Source of the DNA: Rathayibacter sp. VKM Ac-2856 | GTDB lineage: Bacteria > Actinomycetota > Actinomycetes > Actinomycetales > Microbacteriaceae | Length of the DNA: 64,000 nucleotides | Assembly (NCBI RefSeq): GCF_013205055.1 | Contig: NZ_JABMLF010000001.1 | Location: 124,001 to 188,000 of the forward strand | Direction of reading: 5' to 3' | In this document: piece by piece, positions 57,628-64,000 of the stretch | Layout of the letters: each line of letters begins with the position of its first letter | Position numbering within the stretch: the first letter of the stretch is position 1 | Notes under the pieces: generated by a model | The model's database searches: none | Told to the model about the DNA's origin: nothing | Seen by the model: only the letters and a program-made list of their open reading frames with translations | Made by a program: the position numbers and the translations under genes

Positions 57628-58679
57628 CGATCCGGATGTCCGGCTGTCTCGCGGAGCTCGCGGCCGTCTTCGACGTCCGCGGCGTGCTTCTTCGCCTTCT
57701 TCTCGCTCTGGCGGGTGTCGCGCGGCGGGAGCTGGATGTGCTCCTCCGCCTCGATGCCGGCCTGGAGCTGGCGGCCGCGCTCGAGCTCGGCGTCGAACTC
57801 GGCGCCGAAGAGCAGGGCGAGGTTCGTGATCCAGAGCCACAACAGGAAGACGATGACGCCGCCGAGCGCGCCGTAGGTCTTGTTGTAGTTGCTGAAGTTG
57901 GCGACGTAGAAGGCGAAGCCGACGGAGGCGAGGGCCCAGACGACGAGGGCGAGGATCGAGCCGAGGCTGGTCCAGCGGAACTTCGGCTGCCGCACGTTGG
58001 GTGACCAGTGGTAGAGGACGGCGACGATGACGACCATGATCGCGATCAGCACCGGCCACTTGGCGATGCTCCACACGGTCAGCGCGACGTCGCCGAGGCC
58101 GACGGCGTCGCCGATCGTCTGTGCGATCGGTCCGCTGAGCACGAGGATCAGTCCGGCGATCACGAGGAGGACGACGGTCAGCAGGGTGACGCCGAGCATC
58201 GTGGGGCGCAGCTTCCAGATCGGGCGACCCTCGTCGATCTCGTAGACGCGGTTCATCCCGCGGCCGAACGCGCCGACGTAGCCGGAGGCGGACCAGAGCG
58301 CGCCGAGGACACCGGTGATGAACGCCAGTCCGGCGGCGGGGGTGGAGGTCAGCTCCTGCAGGGGTCCGCGGATCGTCTCGAGCACGTCGGCGGAGACGAA
58401 GCCGCCGAGCAGGTCGAGGACCGTCGAGGTCGTCGTCTCGGCCTGACCGAACAGGCCGAGGATCGAGACGATCGCGAGCAGCCCGGGGAACAGCGCCAGG
58501 ACGGCGTAGTAGGTGAGGCCTGCCGCGATGTCCGTGCACTGGTCGGCGCCGAACTCGCGGAGCGTCTTCTTCAGGACGTAGCCCCAGGAGCGCTTGGTGA
58601 CGTCGGTGGGGTCGTCGGGCTTGCGGGAGTCGTCAGGGTCCGATGCGGTGCGGTCGCGCTCGGTGCTGGTCTGGGCCAT
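57624..58679 (-). CDS. YihY/virulence factor BrkB family membrane protein
   Basis: The ATG at 58679 gives a ~40-residue charged head (SKPDDPTDVTKRSW-like, with many Asp/Lys) before six membrane segments. Family markers are DIAAGLTYYAVLALFPGLLA, SASGYVGAFGRGMNRVYEID and YKTYGALGGVIVFLLWLWI-like (read here as NYNKTYGALGGVIVFL). The tail is Lys/Arg-rich. YihY proteins are inner-membrane proteins with disputed function, despite an old RNase BN label. It is coupled by ATGA to DUF2382. Confidence 0.9.
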   Translation of the reverse strand: MAQTSTERDRTASDPDDSRKPDDPTDVTKRSWGYVLKKTLREFGADQCTDIAAGLTYYAVLALFPGLLAIVSILGLFGQAETTTSTVLDLLGGFVSADVLETIRGPLQELTSTPAAGLAFITGVLGALWSASGYVGAFGRGMNRVYEIDEGRPIWKLRPTMLGVTLLTVVLLVIAGLILVLSGPIAQTIGDAVGLGDVALTVWSIAKWPVLIAIMVVIVAVLYHWSPNVRQPKFRWTSLGSILALVVWALASVGFAFYVANFSNYNKTYGALGGVIVFLLWLWITNLALLFGAEFDAELERGRQLQAGIEAEEHIQLPPRDTRQSEKKAKKHAADVEDGRELRETAGHPDR

Positions 58680-58774
58680 GGTCGTCCTCGATCTGCTCGC
58701 GCGGAGAGCGCTGGGGGGAAACGGGTGCGCCGGCAGCAGGAGACACTGAGCCTCCTGCTGCCGGCGGGGGTGGG

Positions 58775-59602
58775 TCAGAGGCCGTCGCGGTCGCGGCGCG
58801 GGGTGACGCCGTCGTCCTCGACCTCGATCTCCTCGTGGCGGACGTCCTCGGTGACCTGCTTCTGCTCGGTGACCGTCTCGGTGCCCAGCGACACGCGCTC
58901 GACGGGGACGGTCTCCTTGGCGGCGACGACGCGGTCCTCGCCGAGGATCACCTCGTGCTCCTCCTCGCTGAGGTCGGGGCCCGCGGTCGCGTCGCCGATG
59001 GTGGCGTCGGTGATCGGCTCGCGGACGACACGGACCTCGTCGTGGGTGACGGGCACGGTGACCGTCTGCTGCTCGGTGACGATGTGCTTGCGCAGGCGTG
59101 CGCGGCCGGCCTCGACGCGCTCGGTGCCGACGCGCAGCTGCTCCTCGGAGCGGGTCATCGCGTCGTCGGTGGTCGGGCCGGAGGTGTCGTGGCCGACTGC
59201 GGTGTCGACACCCGTGTCGCCTCTGCCGGAGGTGACATCGCTGAAGCCGGCGGCGCTGTCGACGTTGTCGGTCCCGGGCGCCGAGGCGGCGCCGGTCAGG
59301 TTGTAGTAGCGGTACAGCTCGGCCTCCTCGTCTTCGGTGAGGGAGCCGTCGGCGTCGATGCGCGGCGCGTCCTTCACGAAGCTCTTGTCGTAGGCGACCG
59401 TGACGCGGTCGCCCGCGAGGTCCGCACCCTCGAGCGGGACGAAGGACTCCGAGGTACCGAAGAGGCCGGTGCGGACGGTCGCCCACACGGGGGCGCCGCT
59501 CTCGTCGGAGACGTAGACCTGCTCGACGGAGCCGATCTTGTCTCCGTCGGATCCGTAGACGGTCGAGCCGTGGATGCTGTCGATGCTGGTGCTGTCGATC
59601 AT
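58775..59602 (-). CDS. PRC-barrel and DUF2382 protein (275 aa)
   Basis: Residues ~8-95 form a PRC-barrel (IHGSTVYGSDGDKIGSVEQV, YDKSFVKDAPRIDADG). A Gly/Asp/Thr-rich linker follows. The last ~120 residues are DUF2382, with RLRKHIVTEQQTVTVPVTHD and the repeated VREPITD and VEDDGV segments. This is the common actinobacterial YsnF-like stress protein. It is followed by YihY and a DUF2382 gene on the same strand with a 95-base gap, so the three may form one general-stress operon. Confidence 0.9.
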   Translation of the reverse strand: MIDSTSIDSIHGSTVYGSDGDKIGSVEQVYVSDESGAPVWATVRTGLFGTSESFVPLEGADLAGDRVTVAYDKSFVKDAPRIDADGSLTEDEEAELYRYYNLTGAASAPGTDNVDSAAGFSDVTSGRGDTGVDTAVGHDTSGPTTDDAMTRSEEQLRVGTERVEAGRARLRKHIVTEQQTVTVPVTHDEVRVVREPITDATIGDATAGPDLSEEEHEVILGEDRVVAAKETVPVERVSLGTETVTEQKQVTEDVRHEEIEVEDDGVTPRRDRDGL

Positions 59603-60059
59603 GGGACTTCCTTCCTCTCGAGAGTGTCGGGGTCATCGAGAACGACCGGGAGGACCGGAGGAGCGGAGACGCTCGACCGCGGGCTCGCGGTGCCGTGCTC
59701 AGCGCTGACAGTACGAGCGCCGCGTGAGTTCGGGAGGCCGCTTGACAGTTCCCCGGGTCGATCGGCATTCTGCGCTGCACCCCGAGTAGGGGACGGAAGT
59801 CGACGGTCGCTGATGAAGTGCGTTCTTCCGGCGTCTCGGCCGATGTCGAGGAAGATCTCCACTGATCGACAGTGGACGTCGCCACCGACCGACCTCATGG
59901 CTCAGTACAGCTAGCGCCCCACGCCGGGAGAGGTCAAGGCGCTGGAGTCCCTCTCGGCAGCCCTTCTAGGGTGCGAGCACCGGAGACGAGGCGCCACGGA
60001 GGGACCGCGCACGTCTCTCTCTCCGTCCTCGCACTCGACGACGGAAGGACCGCTTCGCC
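59603..60059. other. 457-base divergent promoter region
   Basis: No gene is recognised. It separates the PRC-DUF2382 gene from the secreted LamG protein gene and should hold both promoters. An open minus-strand frame of about 99 codons next to the PRC gene has no family resemblance and an atypical Arg/Ser-rich composition, so I leave it out. Confidence 0.6.
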
Positions 60060-61475
60060 ATGCCCCGAACCACGCACCGAACCAGCCCCAGCAGCACACC
60101 TCCCGACACCGCGACGTCCGACCCCGCGGGACGCAGGCCCTCGACGTCCGAGTCGACCGCGCGCCGACCGGGGCGTCTGCTCGGCATCGGACTCCTCGCC
60201 CTCCTCCTCGTCGCCGCGCCTCTCGCGGCCCCACCCGCGGCCGCCGCCGACGCCACCACGCCGGTCGTCAGGATCACGTCCCCCACCTCGGGAAGCACAG
60301 TGTCGGGTCCGGCGACCCTCGTCGCGACGGCGACGGACGACGTCGGAGTCGCCTCCATCTCGTTCTGGTCCGGCAGCACCCGCGTCGGCGACGGTGCGCA
60401 GCGCTCGGACGGCCGCTGGTCCCTCACCGCGGACACCCGCGCGTGGCGTGACGCGACCTACACGGTGACCGCCCGCGCCGGGGACGCGGCCGGCAACACC
60501 GGCACGAGCGCGGGGGTGCGCCTCGTCGTGCGCAACGCCGGAGTCGCAACGCCGACTCCGACGCCGACTCCGACGGCGACCCCGACGCCCGCGACCACGG
60601 TCACGCCGACGCCCACTCCGACTGCGACTGCCACTGCCACGCCGACTGCGACGCCGACGACCGCGCCCACTCCGACGCCCACGACAGTGCCCACTCCCAC
60701 TCCCGCTCCGTCCGGCGTTCCGGCCGGGGTGCCCGCGCCGATCGCCCAGTGGGACTTCACCGAGTCGGCCGCCCCGTTCCGCACCACCTCCGGCGATCTG
60801 CCGCTCGCGCAGGCCGGCCGGACGGCCGCGACCCGTGTCGCGACTCCGTGGGGCACCGGCCTCTCGCTCACAGGATCGAGCTACCTGCGCCTCCCGGCCG
60901 CCTCGACCGGCCGGCTCGCGGTCGGCGCGTCGAAGAACACGGTCACCGTGGCCGCCTGGGTGCGCGCCACCGACACCGACACCGGATTCGTCGCCGGCTC
61001 GTGGACCGAGGACGCGAATCAGCCACGCCGCTCCTACGGCCTGTTCTACGACCTCGGGACCTACGGCGGTGCCGACCGGGCGAACTTCCACGTCTCGCGC
61101 TCGGGCGGCCCGACCCCCGGGTACCCCTACTCCCGCGATTACTCCGCCTCGGGCGCGAAGATGACGCGCTCCGTCTGGCAGCTGCATGTCGGCACCTACG
61201 ACGGCGCGCAGGCGATCTCGTACCTCGACGGCGTCGCGACCGCGTACCCGAGGTACACGGACTCGCTCGGGAACACGTACGCGAAGAACCCCTATCTGTT
61301 TCCGCACGGGCTGAATCCGATCGCGGGCGACTTCACGGTCGGAGGCGTCCAGCTCACGGGCAAGGCCGGCAATTTCGCCCGCGGCACCGTCGCGAAGGTG
61401 CGCGTCTGGAATCGGGCGCTGACCGCCGGCGAGGTGAAGGCCCTCTACAACGCAGAGAGCGCCGTGCTGCGCTGA
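60060..61475 (+). CDS. Secreted Ig-like and LamG-domain protein with Thr-Pro linker
   Basis: The 471-residue protein begins with a long export signal (LLGIGLLALLLVAAPLAAPP, cleavage after PAAAA). Residues ~66-158 form an Ig-like domain (VVRITSPTSGSTVSGPATLV, YTVTARAGDAAGN). A ~70-residue linker of Thr-Pro repeats follows, then a LamG/concanavalin-like domain (ASKNTVTVAAWVRATDTDTG, VRVWNRALTAGEVKALYN). It is probably cell-wall associated and carbohydrate-binding. No sortase signal is seen. The linker DNA is a slipping-prone GC tract at about 60550-60710. Confidence 0.87.
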   Translation: MPRTTHRTSPSSTPPDTATSDPAGRRPSTSESTARRPGRLLGIGLLALLLVAAPLAAPPAAAADATTPVVRITSPTSGSTVSGPATLVATATDDVGVASISFWSGSTRVGDGAQRSDGRWSLTADTRAWRDATYTVTARAGDAAGNTGTSAGVRLVVRNAGVATPTPTPTPTATPTPATTVTPTPTPTATATATPTATPTTAPTPTPTTVPTPTPAPSGVPAGVPAPIAQWDFTESAAPFRTTSGDLPLAQAGRTAATRVATPWGTGLSLTGSSYLRLPAASTGRLAVGASKNTVTVAAWVRATDTDTGFVAGSWTEDANQPRRSYGLFYDLGTYGGADRANFHVSRSGGPTPGYPYSRDYSASGAKMTRSVWQLHVGTYDGAQAISYLDGVATAYPRYTDSLGNTYAKNPYLFPHGLNPIAGDFTVGGVQLTGKAGNFARGTVAKVRVWNRALTAGEVKALYNAESAVLR

Positions 61476-61607
61476 CGTCGAGCCGCCCGAGTTCCTGCCG
61501 CTCGACCTGCCCGCCGTCCCGGGCCGCGACGCCGTCGGCGTCGTCGACGAGGTCGGCGCCGACGTGACCGGCACCGAGGTCGGCGACGTCGTCTTCGGCC
61601 TCGGCGT
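61476..61607 (+). pseudogene. Alcohol dehydrogenase (GroES-like domain) fragment
   Basis: In one frame the sequence reads EPPEFLPLDLPAVPGRDAVG, then VVDEVGADVTGTEVGDVVFG, the GroES-like N-domain core of quinone-oxidoreductase-type dehydrogenases. It has no start, no zinc site and no Rossmann domain. It begins directly after the LamG gene stop and is lost near 61607. The remnant shows that a dehydrogenase gene was cut here by a rearrangement. Confidence 0.75.
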
Positions 61608-61760
61608 CCCAGAGCGTTGCTGCCGTGTTCGGGTCGGCTCGCTTCGGCTCCTCGCTCATCGTGCGGAGGCGGGTTCGTGCGCCCGGTTGTGGCCGTGGAG
61701 AGCATGCCGCGCTCGAGAGCGCCGGCACCCGTCCGTTTCAGCAGGGCGGGCGATGAGGCG

Positions 61761-62396
61761 TCAGAGGGGGGTGGCCGACCCGTCAGCACCGAGGCGGTAG
61801 AGGGTGGGACTGACCGGGGCCGCATCGCCGCCGTCGTAGAGGGCTCGGGCGAGCTCGTGCAGGCCCGCCACCGCGTCGGAGTCCTCCGTGCCGCAGACGT
61901 GCATCGACACCCGCTGACCGATCGCGACCACCGGTTCGCCGGGGACGAACTCGTCGAACAGCGCGTGCAGGAACCCCGCCCTCAGGATGAAGGATGCCGC
62001 GAGCTCCTCGCTGCCGGGCGGTGTCTCGAGGAGGAATCGCCCGTCGCCGCCGGACACGATCGGGTCGATGCGCGCCAGCCAGGCGAGCGCCTCCTCGGCG
62101 AGCGACTCCGAGGTGTGTCCGAGTCGTGCCGCCGTCGACGCCGTCACGTACTCCCACGCCCCGTCCCGGTCGAGGACAGGGGCGACGGTCAGCCCGGACG
62201 CATGCGGCACCAGGATCGGAGCGTCGGAGAGGACCGACCGGGCGAGCACCGCCGCCACGGCGCGGTCGTCCAGCACCAGCGGGAGGATCGGCACGGCGTC
62301 GGCACCGACCCGCGCCCGCCCCGTGGCCGGGTCGGCGATCACGGCCACCGCATCCGCCGCGCCGCTCATGGGCCGGCGCCGGGAGAACAGTCCCAT
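61761..62396 (-). CDS. Conserved hypothetical protein (211 aa)
   Basis: The ATG at 62396 begins MGLFSRRRPMSGAADAVAVI. The product has many short strands (VPILPLVLDDRAVAAVLARS, EPVVAIGQRVSMHVCGTEDS) and ends LHELARALYDGGDAAPVSPT. The C-terminal helix and Tyr-Arg-Leu pattern suggest a soluble alpha/beta protein. No membrane part, signal or enzyme motif is found, and I do not recognise the family. It lies alone between a decayed dehydrogenase and the DUF4956 promoter. Confidence 0.65.
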   Translation of the reverse strand: MGLFSRRRPMSGAADAVAVIADPATGRARVGADAVPILPLVLDDRAVAAVLARSVLSDAPILVPHASGLTVAPVLDRDGAWEYVTASTAARLGHTSESLAEEALAWLARIDPIVSGGDGRFLLETPPGSEELAASFILRAGFLHALFDEFVPGEPVVAIGQRVSMHVCGTEDSDAVAGLHELARALYDGGDAAPVSPTLYRLGADGSATPL

Positions 62397-62718
62397 CGTG
62401 TCGCGATCCCCTCTCGAACATCCCGGGCGAGGAGGGACGCCTGGGCACCCTCGATACTCGCCGCTCCGTGAGCCTAGGCGCTGGGCGTGCCGGCTTCGAA
62501 GCGGCACAGCTCGAGGGCGGGCCGGGCCGGCGTGAGTCGCGGCGATGGCGATGGTGCCGCGTGGGCGTCCGGGAGAGCTGGAGGAGAGCGACGTCCGGAC
62601 GCCGATCCGGGACCCATCTGCGCGTCATAGGCAGCGCATCGGAGGCGCATAGGGACGACCGGCTGACTGGACTCCTTCGCTCGTCGGCCACCTGTCGGCC
62701 CCGTCCACTGGAGTTCCT
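62397..62718. other. 322-base intergenic region upstream of DUF4956-VTC
   Basis: No gene is recognised. The region separates divergent genes and should contain both promoters. GGCATAGG-like and GCGCATAGGG segments near 62630-62655 are AT-richer than their surroundings and may be -10 regions of the DUF4956 operon. Confidence 0.5.
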
Positions 62719-63336
62719 GTGCTCGCCCTCGCCACCATCGCCATCGACATCGTCGCCATCGCCCTGCTGACCTTCGGGATCTACTTCCCGCGCCACCGCC
62801 GGAGGGACCTCGTCGCCGCGTTCCTCGGCGTGAACGTCGGCGTCCTCGCGGTCTCGCTCGTCCTCGCCTCCAGCACCGTCGGCGCGGGACTCGGGCTGGG
62901 ACTGTTCGGAGTCCTCTCGATCATCCGGCTGCGCTCGGACGAGATCGAGCAGCACGAGGTCGCCTACTACTTCTCCGCTCTCGCCATCGGCCTCATCAGC
63001 GGCCTGGGCACCGCGCCGTCCGCGCTGACGGTCGGTCTGATCGCGCTGATCATCGCGGTCCTGTTCATCGCCGACCACCCGCGGCTGTTCCCGCGCACTC
63101 GTCAGCAGACGATCACCCTGGACAGCGCCTTCACCGACGAGGTCGCCCTGACCGAGCACCTGGCCGCGCTGCTCGGCGGCCGCATCCGGTCGGTGCAGGT
63201 CCGTCAGCTGGATCTCGTCAACGACACCACGCAGGCCGACGTCCGCTTCGACGTCGCGGAGCGACGCTCCCGCGGCGGGCAGCACGACGTGCTCGCCCCG
63301 GTCACCTCCGCCGTCGGCGTCCCGGCCTCGCGATGA
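62719..63336 (+). CDS. DUF4956 membrane protein
   Basis: The GTG at 62719 gives four membrane segments in the first ~130 residues (AIDIVAIALLTFGIYF, VNVGVLAVSLVLASSTVG, GLGLFGVLSIIRLRSDE and ALTVGLIALIIAVLFIAD), followed by a soluble tail of ~75 residues. The SIIRLRSDEIEQHEVAYYFS segment is the family hallmark. DUF4956 proteins are regularly paired with VTC-domain proteins, as here by an ATGA overlap. A partner in polyphosphate handling at the membrane is the inference. Confidence 0.87.
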   Translation: MLALATIAIDIVAIALLTFGIYFPRHRRRDLVAAFLGVNVGVLAVSLVLASSTVGAGLGLGLFGVLSIIRLRSDEIEQHEVAYYFSALAIGLISGLGTAPSALTVGLIALIIAVLFIADHPRLFPRTRQQTITLDSAFTDEVALTEHLAALLGGRIRSVQVRQLDLVNDTTQADVRFDVAERRSRGGQHDVLAPVTSAVGVPASR

Positions 63337-64000
63337 CCGCCGTGACGACGTCGCGTCTGCAGTCGTTCGCCCCGATCAGCCTCCCCGAGCTCGTCGACCA
63401 GGCGTCCCTCCAGACCCGCATCGACCGCAAGTACCTCATCCCCGCGGGCGGCCTGGACGCCGTGCTCTCCCGACTGGACGACCGCACGCGGGTGCTCGAG
63501 ATCGACGGACGCCGCGACTGCGACTACGAGTCGGTCTACTTCGACACTCCGCAGCTGGACAGCTACCACCTCGCCGTGCGCGGCCGGAGGCGGCGCTTCA
63601 AGATCCGCACCCGCACCTACCTCGACTCCGCGACCAGCTACCTCGAGGTGAAGACGCGCGGATCCCGCAGCAGCACCGTCAAGGAGCGGATCGACCACCC
63701 GGCAGGCCGGCGTGACGAGCTCACCGCGGAGGGTCTCGCCTACATCGACGAGACCCTCGCTGCGACCGGCATCGCCCTGGACTCCCGAGAACTCGCCCCG
63801 GTGCTGTCCACCGAGTACGCCCGGACGACGCTCCTCCTCCCCGGATCCGCCACCCGAGCCACGATCGACACCCGCCTCGTCTGGCGGCTGCGCAGTGCGC
63901 CGGCCCGAGTGCTGGACCGACCGGCCGTGGTCGTCGTCGAGACCAAGTCGGCCTCCCGCCCGTCCGAGGTCGACCGCGCGCTCTGGGCCGAAGGCCACCG
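63333..64000 (+). CDS. VTC-domain polyphosphate polymerase-like protein (3' end outside window)
   Basis: The ATG overlaps the DUF4956 stop by ATGA. The visible 222 codons form a CYTH/VTC tunnel domain: LQTRIDRKYLIPAGG, CDYESVYFDTPQLDSYHLAV, RRRRFKIRTRTYLDS, YLEVKTRGSRSSTVKERID and VVVVETKSASRPSEV, with the Arg, Lys and Glu that bind triphosphate. In yeast, the VTC domain makes polyphosphate from ATP. Here a bacterial version paired with DUF4956 is likely. The end of the domain is cut off. Confidence 0.9.
   Translation, partial: MTAVTTSRLQSFAPISLPELVDQASLQTRIDRKYLIPAGGLDAVLSRLDDRTRVLEIDGRRDCDYESVYFDTPQLDSYHLAVRGRRRRFKIRTRTYLDSATSYLEVKTRGSRSSTVKERIDHPAGRRDELTAEGLAYIDETLAATGIALDSRELAPVLSTEYARTTLLLPGSATRATIDTRLVWRLRSAPARVLDRPAVVVVETKSASRPSEVDRALWAEGH

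Noticed and set aside
59599-59898. 99-codon minus-strand frame next to the PRC-DUF2382 gene
   Set aside because: No homology is recognised, the composition is atypical and it occupies the expected promoter region.
1-64000. tRNA or rRNA genes
   Set aside because: I saw no TPsiC-arm-like GGTTCGAATCC sequences with matching acceptor stems and no rRNA landmarks. A tRNAscan run would settle the tRNA question.

Overview
The window is very GC-rich, densely packed, and uses many GTG starts plus one TTG start. Neighbouring genes often overlap by 4 bases (ATGA or GTGA). These traits, the lipobox-bearing small lipoproteins, the DUF7882-type small proteins, paired YbdK-type ligases and a CrtEb-like prenyltransferase all point to an actinobacterium, most likely Microbacteriaceae. 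A Rathayibacter or Curtobacterium relative is my inference. No rRNA, tRNA, CRISPR array or intact insertion sequence was recognised.

Layout, 1-15 kb: the tail of a DUF7882 module; a GAF-ANTAR regulator; an MFS exporter facing a TetR gene; an LLM-class flavin monooxygenase facing an XRE-cupin regulator across two near-identical operators; an ArsR-like regulator with an MFS exporter; a lipoprotein. Then comes a carotenoid-tailoring group (GT1-type glycosyltransferase, CrtEb-like prenyltransferase, CrtI-like desaturase), followed by an NmrA-like/DUF1772 pair facing an AraC regulator.

15-31 kb: a beta-propeller membrane protein; a K+ uptake locus in which two TrkH-type channels converge on one TrkA-type subunit; a DUF2975 plus XRE pair; WYL, VOC and LysR genes; an SDR without its catalytic Tyr/Lys and a co-transcribed SnoaL-like lipoprotein; a CPBP protease; an ECF sigma factor operon with a META-like lipoprotein on each side; and a Pr6Pr membrane protein.

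31-46 kb: an SDR pseudogene; a TetR-umuD-umuC operon; and a divergent operon in which an internally deleted dehydrogenase precedes DUF2461 and the intact dehydrogenase. PanE-like, AlkA-like, ABM and SnoaL-like genes follow. Two 237-base direct repeats (40163-40399 and 46059-46295, about 94% identical) then bracket about 5.7 kb that holds a second DUF7882 module and two YbdK-type carboxylate-amine ligases with an M20 peptidase.

46-64 kb: a TetR-amidase regulon with two identical operators; RibD-like, FUSC, DUF3500 and HupE genes; a TetR/FAD-monooxygenase pair; a decayed serine recombinase; a DUF2382/YihY/PRC envelope-stress group; a secreted LamG protein; an alcohol dehydrogenase fragment; and a DUF4956 plus VTC-domain pair cut by the window end.

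The strongest leads are the duplicated three-gene DUF7882 module, the hairpin-bearing 237-base repeat found downstream of unrelated gene ends, the TetR-headed translesion polymerase operon, and the ECF sigma/META lipoprotein locus. Many regulators have visible palindromic operators, so several small regulons can be proposed from sequence alone.
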